Origin: Orobanche coerulescens
Lineage: Eukaryota > Streptophyta > Magnoliopsida > Lamiales > Orobanchaceae
Reading direction: 5' to 3'
Assembly (NCBI GenBank): GCA_033398695.1
Contig: CM065804.1
Coordinates: forward strand, 54,715,501 to 54,779,500
DNA: 64,000 nucleotides
The notes beneath the pieces were generated by a model. That model saw nothing but the letters and a program-made list of their open reading frames with translations. It was not told the origin of the DNA and ran no database searches. A program made the translations under genes and the position numbers. Shown in pieces: positions 56,195 through 64,000 of this stretch (position 1 is the first letter of the stretch; each line of letters opens with the position of its first letter).

Positions 56195-56851
56195 CTAGTC
56201 CTCTCTGGAACCCATCCTCACATCCTCCTCGGGGTCCTCTTCCGGGTCCTCTTCCGGATCCTCCTCGAAGTCCTCCTCCGGATCTTCCTCGAAGTCCTCC
56301 TCCGGATCTTCCTCAAAATGTGTAGGGTCCATCGGTGGAGCATGTGATGCCTCCCCTACCTCAGTCGTGGAGTATGGAAATAGTCACATTACCATAGCTA
56401 ATTTCTTCCTGGCCACCATCTGGAACTCTTCATGCTCGCGACGTGTGGAACGGATCGTTTTCTCCAGCATCTTGATCTTATGCATCTGGAAGAATTTGGT
56501 TCTGCGGAGCTGGGCAATTGTCCGATTCTCCACTAGCGATTGAGTTTCCAGTCGATGTGCCCTCTCTTCCAACTCCTCGTTTTCTTGCCTTTTCTTCTCC
56601 AATAACTGAAACAGCTCGTCCCTCAGATTACGATACGCCATTACATCTTGAAAAATGTGTGCAATCACGGTCCTCAAGTTCTGGGTCTCCCTCTCCCCTG
56701 AATCGCCCAAAACAGCTGCTATTAGAATGGGTCTAGAAACACCCATCATTTGATTAAGGGCCTGTCGAAGCTGATCTGCACTAATTGTCATCGGCGGGGT
56801 AGGCGTATCTTCGATTCCCTGGGTCACAATCTTCTTGTTCGAGGGGTCCAT
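56195..56851 (-). pseudogene. F extra ORF: coiled coil with acidic repeat tail
   Basis: This 218-codon frame sits between primer site and pol. The start MDPSNKKIVTQGIEDTPTPP leads to a Gln/Leu-rich stretch, then about 100 residues rich in Glu, Arg and Leu with heptad spacing (for example LLEKKRQENEELEERAHRLE). A TGA at codon 156 interrupts it. The same frame then runs on to a tail of DPEEDFEED-type repeats and ends MGSRED. No capsid motif or zinc knuckle is present. I do not recognise a family. Extra ORFs near gag are known in some plant Ty3/gypsy lineages, so this could be an accessory protein or a replaced gag. Confidence 0.65.
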
Positions 56852-57380
56852 CTTAATTAATAAATGAAACTAAGTCAGTATCTCGCAAAATCTAATATCC
56901 AATATAAGGCTCTATTAAACATGAATAATCATTAAGGCAGTGAACTTAATGATTCAACAAATGCTTATGTGATTTTAACGACAAACGAATAATAATACCC
57001 CATTTTAAGAAGTAATGGAGTTTAGTAGAGTTTAAAGGAACTTCATCAATTTTGAATGAATAGTGACATGACTTTGAGAAAATGGATAAGTGAAACAAAC
57101 TATATCCGTTTCAAGAGTTCAATAGAAGAGTTAATTCAGTCGGGAAATGCCGTGGGTACTTAATAAAGTAATATGGCCAATGACTTAGAAATTTTGAATT
57201 TGACTATGCATATTCCGAGTGAATAGCAATAAGTCGAAAGAGATCTTTAATGAGAATTGACTCGAGAAGTCTACATTAGGCCTCAATCCTATGGTTCACT
57301 TCGTCCTAGGTGGAATTCACGTCTAAGTCCGAAAAATCCTATCCTAGTTAGCCCGTTGTAAGTGTCCTTCTCACAAAGAG
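56852..57380 (-). other. F leader
   Basis: Non-coding DNA between primer site and the coiled-coil ORF. No palindromes or clear splice donor are seen. Confidence 0.6.
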
Positions 57381-57393
57381 GGCTCCGATACCA
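57381..57393 (-). other. Primer-binding site of F
   Basis: The minus strand reads TGGTATCGGAGCC, three bases from the LTR end (the intervening AGAG/ACTC block is shared with B). It is one base off the standard tRNA-Met site. Confidence 0.88.
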
Positions 57394-57396
57394 CTC

Positions 57397-60300
57397 TGTC
57401 ACGCCCCAAACATCGGGAAGGACGAGGGCGTGACGCATCGGTCGATCAATCAAATAAAATGCGATAATAAATAGCTGAAGAAAAATAAAGATTGGATAAC
57501 ATTTCAAACAACCATCTTAGCCCGATGTACTAAGATTCGTTGTGACAAAGTTGATAATCGAAACTACATTGTTCATAAGTTTGCAGCAGAAAAATATTAA
57601 ACGAGTTAAGTACAAAGCATAATTAACTATTACAAGTTGGGATAACAACAGAAATTCTAAGAACAGAAGTCCTAAATCTTGAAGACAATCTTCTATTCGG
57701 CCTCTTCCTCGAAGTCTTCTTCATCTTCTGTTGTTTGCTCATTCTCTGGATTAAAAGGGAAAATGGTGGGGTGAGACAAAAGGTCTCAATGAGTGGGTGA
57801 TCGTGTGCGGGTGTGGCTCTTTTCTTTGAAAATTTTTAAGTGATGCATGATTTTATCAATTATAAAAAAAAGAGAACAATTACAATTATGTCGAAATTTT
57901 ATAAACAATAATCATTGTATAGTTGTAATATTATAATCTAGTCCCCGTGGACGGATATCAAGTCAAGCAGTCAATCGATCAGTCAATTCAGTCAATTCAG
58001 TTTTGAATCCTGCCGATGTGGACTTTGGATTCTAAACTCTCCTTATCACTCCTAGCAAGATAGGCCGTCGCCCCAAGATGCTGAGCCTTCGCTCTCACAC
58101 TTAGCGTGTGCTTCCTTATCTCTTATCTGGGCTCGGTATGTCCTTAGATGTGGGTCAATACCCGTATCACACCATAATCGCGATTATACCCCAAGTCTAC
58201 GACCCAGGTCCCTCGGAACACTCCGTTCCTCGGTTATGGGAATAGGAAACAACGGTAGCTTGTTCATGAACCGCAGCCGCGCTGCTCGATCCAAGACTCG
58301 GTCTAACCGTCCCTGACACGATGTGGGACTCTAGAGGTGGCTCTTACAGCTCAAGAGGTGGCCCCCGGATTGTAGGTCGGCACTCTGTTTCATATGGACT
58401 CAAGAGGTGGCCCCCGTCCGTCGACGTGGCACTTTGTTCCGATAGAGTTAGAGGCGGACCCGTGGCACTTTGTTTGTATAGCACTTAGTTCCCGGACAGT
58501 CACATTTATCAATTTGACGCGTTTCACAAGTATCACGTAAACATTCGGTCAGTGATGTTACTAGCGTCTTTGATTAAGTATGGAATATGGTTAATTTTAT
58601 TTGTGGCCCGGTAATGCGGAATAGGACTTGTATATAAACTCGAAAATATTCTCAATAATTTATTAACGGTCTGATGAGTTCAAATCAGATATATTAACTG
58701 GGTCGGTTCGACGAAACGAAACGAGAGTTTCGTAAATAGTTTGAAAGGACGTTTTTACCCTTATGTTCAAACCTAAGCGTTGGAGTATGAAACGAAATCG
58801 GATGGTTATGAAATTTCATGAGGAAGCCAAAATTAATTCTTCGACTTCAGATTTAATGAAATTCGAAAATTTCCAGTTTCGGGACTGAATTTTCCAAAAA
58901 TTACGATATTGCCCCAAAACTCAAGGTAATCATTCCGAGGCATATAGAGCTATGAATTTAGTTCGGAATTTAACGAAATTTTACGAGATAACTCGTGATG
59001 AACCTGTAATTACAGATTTATAAAAATTCCAGAAAATTTCGGACCTGGTACAGAAGTTTGAAATTTTTGCGTTTTGGCCCCGAAATTATTCAAAATTTGC
59101 GATTTGGACTATTAAGTTTAGATATCGAACTCCGAATCGCTTGAAACTTTATGGACAGCCTATACGTGGTATAATACGTACTGTCTAAGGTCCAGAATGT
59201 TGTATTTTCGAAATTTTCAGTTTAGTCCTCAAACTTTGAGAAATTACAATTTATGCCCAGAAGTTCCGTTTACTCGTTTTGAGTCCTATTTTGGCCGCAA
59301 ATAAATTATCCATATATCATAACATAATCATATAACACAAGATTTCAGATTTTGGTAGGGTTTCAACAACACATAGAAGAAAACGTATAACTTTCAAGTT
59401 ATCACAAAATCGGCACCCGACTACCAAATCGGTTGTCGTTTAAATTTGATAAATCATATTGCATGTTGTTATAACCATAATATTCATCTTTAAAAAACAT
59501 GCATTTATACAAGTATTTCAAATTAGTACATACTTTCATATTTTTCATAATATTTGATGATTATGTTTAAGAAAAACGAATATTCACATAGTTATACATA
59601 AAATCATAACATGAAATTATAACATGAAGATTTTAACATAGATCATATCAAAAGAATCTTGAAATACTTCAGATTTATCACATGCATCACAAGAAAAGAA
59701 TAGATTTCTACTTTAAAGTTTAAAAGAGTTTTCACCCACCTTGATTTTGTCGGATTTCTTCGGTTCTAAGTCTTGAAAGTTGGAAAACGACTTCTCCTCT
59801 ACTACTACATGGTTTGTACGATCCACATGCACCCCCAAGGTGAGAATTATGTTTGCATGTATTAATATTGAGGTTAGATTATGGAGGATTTCATAAGGAT
59901 TTATTGAAATAGTTATAAGGGATGAGATTACCTATTTCTTGTTGAAAATTTTCTTCCTCCTCCTTCTTATTCCTCTTGGTTTGGCCCTCTCTCTCTTAGA
60001 CTCTCAAATTGCAGATTTTTTAGTTGTGTAGGAGGTGAAAAATTAGGGTTAGGTTAAGGTGTAAGTATTTAAAGTTGGGATAAGGAGGGTTGGGAAGTGA
60101 AATGTATAGAAGACTTGTTACATGTGTCAAGATGTTTCATGCAAGTCTTGCATGTGATGAGTGAAGAATCTAGAGCTACACCTTTCCACTCCATTTTGGC
60201 TGCCCAATGTATGTATATATACATATATTATTTATTTATTTTTTTGTTAAATTAAGAGTATAATTAAAATGGTAAAGGATTTAATTAGTTGGGTTGGGCT

Positions 60301-60578
60301 TTCAAGTGTAACTTCAAGTCTTATGAGTTTTAATAAGTTGGGTTGAGTCCATTAGTGAGTCCTCATGTAGTTAGGTGTTGGCAATTAGCCCAATAGGTGA
60401 ATCAACACACTATTTTAATTTTTATTATTTGGTTTATTAAGTAAATTACAAAGTTAAAGAGTGAAATAAAATAAAATAGATGTAGGTTATATCATGACAT
60501 AAAATAACTATTATTAAATTACATCATGATTTGATACATTGTACATGTGATAAGTTGTCAAATTTAGGGGGTTTTACA
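57397..60578 (-). repeat. Chromovirus F 5' LTR (3182 bp)
   Basis: This is the partner of 49253-52464, with the AAGAGGTGGCCCCC units at about 58334-58480. A TTTAAATA stretch (minus strand, near 60070) could be the TATA element. Confidence 0.92.
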
Positions 60579-60653
60579 ACGATACTATATACAAATTTTA
60601 TTAATCTCATTATTTTAATTTATCGGTAGTAGTATTATTGTTTGTATTGTCTT
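60579..60653. other. AT-rich flank between F and G
   Basis: It begins with the F duplication ACGAT and ends GTCTT, the expected G target site. No gene is present. Confidence 0.6.
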
Positions 60654-61217
60654 TGTAATATCCAGGGATAATTTTTTTTTCGTGTTACTGTTGAGTTGTA
60701 CGTATTCATTTGGAATTGTACAAGTGTTGTTGTTTTGGACTGATACAATGTATTTTGTGTTGGGATATTTCGGAAGCGAAATAATTTTACTTGTCGTCGG
60801 ATTGGTTTCGTCGTTTGGGTGTTGCTTAGCGTACGCTACGGGTGTAGCATTACGTACGCTAGCGTGTTGCGATTACGTACATTATGCCTGTAAGTATACG
60901 TACGTAATGCATGGTAGGTGGTAGGAACCTTCCTCGTAGTCAACTTTCGGACGATGGGTCCCGAGCATCTTTTGATCGAATCTCACTGTTGCAGTCAACG
61001 GACCCTTACGTACGTTAAGTGGTGAACTTTACGTACGTAAGTCAGGTAGCTTGTTAACATACGTAATAGCTTCTAGTTTACGTACGTTAAGGTCTTCATG
61101 TTTTTGGACAGTTAGTTCTGGATTTACATTACGTACGTTAATGTCTTGACATAGCATACGTAATGTCAATTACGTACGTTAACCGTGGTGTATAGCGTAT
61201 GTAGCGAGCTTGTCAGT

Positions 61218-61226
61218 CTATTTATG
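61218..61226 (+). promoter_or_regulatory. Probable TATA element of G LTR
   Basis: CTATTTATG is about 14 bp after the last palindrome-like site (61193-61204). It is a weaker TATA match than in A, D and E. Confidence 0.45.
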
Positions 61227-62732
61227 TTGGTTTCGTATTTCATTTCCTCACGAACCAAAAATCATTTTCTCTCCCTAGAACCGTCCCTCTGGACTTGTTC
61301 TTGATATTTAGCCTCTTCCAACTTGATTTGGAGCTTCACAACTTGGATTGGAGCTTAGGAACTTGAAGATTGGAGTGAGTTCTTGATGGTTTGAGGTTGT
61401 TCTTTATTTTTTTTAGGTATGCTTGGTTAACCTTGTGTTTAACTCGAGATTATGTTGTTGTTGTGTAGTTCGTGATATGATGATTTGTTGGGGGATAGTA
61501 TGGTTCTTCATAGTTTTGATAGACTTTTGATGAAGAACATGTTGGTATAGCTTGAGTTTGATTGTGTTCTTGATGTTTTAGAAGGTTTGGAGGTTATAAT
61601 CATGTCTAGGAATGATTATGTTAAGATTGTTATATGATTAACATAATCTTGATATGATTATTGTAGTTGGTGGTGTTCTTGAGGATTATAACCATTTTTG
61701 TAAGGAATTATGATGAATTATGTCATGATTATCATAATCTTGAAATGGTTGATTTAACCTTGTTGTTTAATCCGAATTCTTGATGAATTGGTGATGGATT
61801 ATTGTTTAGACATCATGTTTGTTGAGATGATGATGTTCTTGGGGTTTTGATGATGTTATTGGTGATATTACCATTTTGATGTTGTTCTTAAGTGATTCTT
61901 GTTGAATTGTTTTCACAAGTGTTAAGAACATTCGAACCTGTCGATTTTGAGGTGTTGGAGGATGTTGGAATTCATAGTTGAGAACATTCGATCCTGCTGA
62001 TTCGGGGTTGAACCCGGTTTGTCCTTGGTGTTGTTTCCCATTGATTTTGTGTTATTGAATGAATCGTTTTTCATTCAAGGTTGCTCGAGTGTTTGTGATC
62101 ATCGGAAGGCGCTGTTCGTCGTTTCGTGTCAGGACGTTGATCGTGGAAGGCCTTTCTGGCCTTCGGTTTGAGGCAAGTTTTATACTTGTACTGGTCAATG
62201 AGATTAATGTTATCATGTATGTGTATGAATGTGTTGTATCATTTCGAGACTTGGTCTCTCTATGATTTTGTTGATATTAGGGGATTGTTTGATACGATAC
62301 CCTTCGGCAAATTTATGCCAAATGTTGTTGTTGTCCGATAAAAAGCCGTTCAGGGCTTTGAGATACTCGTTGTTGATGTTTTTATCGATAGCCGGTTCGC
62401 GGTATTGATGTATCTATTGTTTTTTTTATATTGATATAGGTTTGAGACGTTGTTGCGATCATTGTTATTGTTGTTCGTTAACGGCCTGCTTAAGGCGTCG
62501 AGACCCTTGATGTCATTGTTGTGGTCGATAGCCGGTCCACGGTATCGATGTATCGATTATTATTGTTGACGTTGATGTCAGTCTAAGGCATCGTTGGGAT
62601 TGTTGTTATCAAATTGGTATTGTTGCCATTGTATTGGCCGATTGAAGGCATTTGACATATCCGATTATTATCTCTGTTTTCGGTGGTCGGTTTAAGACAC
62701 CGGGACATTTATTCTAATTGAGTCATTGTTAT

Positions 62733-63310
62733 CGGTTGACCATTCTAAGGCAATCGACATATTGAATTGGTATTATCGAAGATAATTCCCATCCGTTGTG
62801 TCATCGTTATCGATTGACCATTCTAAGGCAATCGACGTATTGAATTGGGATTATCGAAGATTATTCCCATCCGATATATCATCGTTTAACGATTGACCGT
62901 TCTAAGGTAATCGAGGTATTGAATTGGGATTATCAAAAATAATTCCCATTCGTTGTGTCATCGTTATCGATTGACCGCTCTAAGGTAATCGACGTATTAA
63001 ATTGGGATTAGCGAAGCCGATTCCCATCCGTTGTGTCGTGTTGTCGATTGACCATTCTAAGGCAATCGATTTATTGAATTGGAACTATCGGAGACATTTC
63101 CCATCCGTTGTATCGTTGTTATCGACCAGCCGTTCTAAGGTAATCGATGTATTGAATTGGGACTATCAAGGATAGTTTCCATCCGTTGAGTTGTTGTGAT
63201 CGATTGGCCATTCCAAGGCAGTCGAGGTAATTGAATTGGGACCGCCGAGGACGGTGCCCATCCGTGAGTTATTTTTGTCGTGTTGGCCGACTCAAGGCAG
63301 CACGCTATTA
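62733..63310 (+). repeat. 78-bp minisatellite in G LTR, about 8 units
   Basis: The core CAATCGA or its variants recurs at 62751, 62829, 62908, 62986, 63063, 63141, 63219 and 63298 (77-79 bp apart). Each unit has arms TCGATTG and CAATCGA around ACCATTCTAAGG, and a second block ATTGAATTGGGATTATCGA. The core is the reverse complement of the one in the B minisatellite. Confidence 0.9.
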
Positions 63311-63390
63311 TTCTTGTGAATTCAGTAATCTTGGGATCGTTGCCGTTTGTGATTAATTGTGTTTGGAGGCTAGTCGCGGCTAGTGCTCGA

Positions 63391-63648
63391 TGGGTAAGTT
63401 TGGGGCTTGAACCTTCGCGGTTGGTTTCCCAACACCTATAGTTTAGTAGGTCACGGTCATGTTGATGATCTCATTATGGGTAAGCTTGGGGCTTGAACCT
63501 TCGCGGTTGGATTCCCAACACCTACAGTTCAGCAGGTCAAGGTCACTGGATGATCTCATTATGGGTAAGCCTGGGGCTTGAACCTTCGCGGTTGGTTTCC
63601 CAGCACCTGCAATTCAGCAGGTCACGGTCATTGGATGATCTCATGTGA
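63391..63648 (+). repeat. 85-86-bp repeat in G LTR, 3 units
   Basis: Units start at 63391, 63477 and 63562, each with TGGGGCTTGAACCTTCGCGG and a CAGCAGGTCACGGTCA-like end. Confidence 0.9.
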
Positions 63649-63649
63649 T

Positions 63650-63790
63650 ACAGCTTCGGGTTGTTCGGCTTTCAGGCCATTGTGATGATTGGCAGCTTCA
63701 GCTGAGTGGTTTTCAGACCATTGTGATATTGTGGCAGCTTCGGCTGAGGGCTTTCAGGCCATTATGATGTATTGGTATGTCCGTTGGAGC
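63650..63790 (+). repeat. About 40-bp repeat in G LTR, 3 units
   Basis: GGCTTTCAGGCCATTGTGAT recurs with changes at about 63668, 63708 and 63748, alternating with GGCAGCTTCGGCTGAG blocks. Confidence 0.8.
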
Positions 63791-64000
63791 CTTCGGGCAT
63801 TGTGATTCGTATTTATTTCAGTTCTGGTTTGGTTTACCTTCGGGTAATTTCACTGTGGTGTTCTATATTGATGATTCGCCGTTGGGCACTTGTGTTCTAA
63901 CCTGTTGAGCAGGTACCGATCGTATGCCGTGGGCATAGTATTTCATGAATGCTCGGTTCTTACCCTGGTTTGTGATCATTTCGTACTACCATTGTTGTAC

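Larger units (their letters stand above)
49253..60578 (-). mobile_element. Chromovirus F: full-length element with a replaced gag
   Basis: The element is 11,326 bp with ends TGTCACGCCC and GGGGTTTTACA and duplication ACAAT (49248-49252) versus ACGAT (60579-60583). Minus-strand order: 5' LTR (60578-57397), primer site, coiled-coil ORF (56851-56195), pol lacking gag and the protease active site (55862-52501), hairpin and purine tract, 3' LTR (52464-49253). It has no palindrome arrays in its LTRs. Confidence 0.93.
60654..64000 (+). mobile_element. Chromovirus G: LTR start, runs off the window
   Basis: It starts TGTAATATCC like C and E, with no purine tract before it, so it is a 5' or solo LTR. 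A palindrome group at 60827-61204 (TAGCGTACGCTA at 60827; several TTACGTACGTTA forms) is followed by CTATTTATG at 61218. Three minisatellites follow. More than 3.3 kb without an LTR end makes it the longest LTR here. No coding sequence is supported. Confidence 0.75.

Overview
The window is plant nuclear DNA, almost certainly from a eudicot with a large, repeat-rich genome. It is built almost entirely from LTR retrotransposons nested inside one another. I found no host gene, tRNA, rRNA or CRISPR array. The elements are an Athila-type Ty3/gypsy element, at least six Tekay/Del-like chromovirus elements (here called A to G, D being a relic), and a scrap of Ty1/copia-type LTR at the left edge. The species cannot be named from this sequence.

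Layout. 1-602: a copia-type LTR pair with only 46 bp between them. 603-34974: a + strand Athila element whose gag is cut at 3849 and resumes at 31342. The 27.5 kb between is chromovirus A (3850-31336, minus strand, target duplication GCTGC). A is split by chromovirus C (9281-18718, plus, duplication ATTCT) and, inside its right LTR, by chromovirus B (20625-30547, minus). 34975-about 38435: chromovirus D, a 5' LTR plus leader related to A. 38847-48293: chromovirus E (plus, duplication GGGTT), the best preserved; its 1541-codon gag-pol frame has no frameshift but 11 premature stops. 48299-49252: AT-rich sequence with an alternating purine-pyrimidine microsatellite and a pentanucleotide repeat. 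49253-60578: chromovirus F (minus, duplication ACAAT/ACGAT), which carries a coiled-coil/acidic-tail ORF where gag should be. 60654-64000: the start of an LTR of chromovirus G, more than 3.3 kb long, with three successive minisatellites.

How the parts work. Each autonomous-type element once encoded capsid/nucleocapsid, protease, reverse transcriptase/RNase H and integrase. The chromoviruses also carry a C-terminal chromodomain-like tail that in this clade directs integration into heterochromatin. Every copy here is broken by stops, frameshifts or deletions. A and D have almost no coding sequence and would have depended on proteins from related elements.

The most unusual signals are non-coding. 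(1) Arrays of a 12-14 bp palindrome (type TTAGCGyrCGCTAA) sit just upstream of the TATA box in the LTRs of five different elements. (2) A hairpin lies on the pol stop codon of every chromovirus that keeps that end, with compensatory base changes. (3) One hairpin-forming minisatellite core is shared by B and G. (4) Differences between the two B LTRs are concentrated at CAG/CTG sites and look more like methylation-linked sequencing error than evolution.
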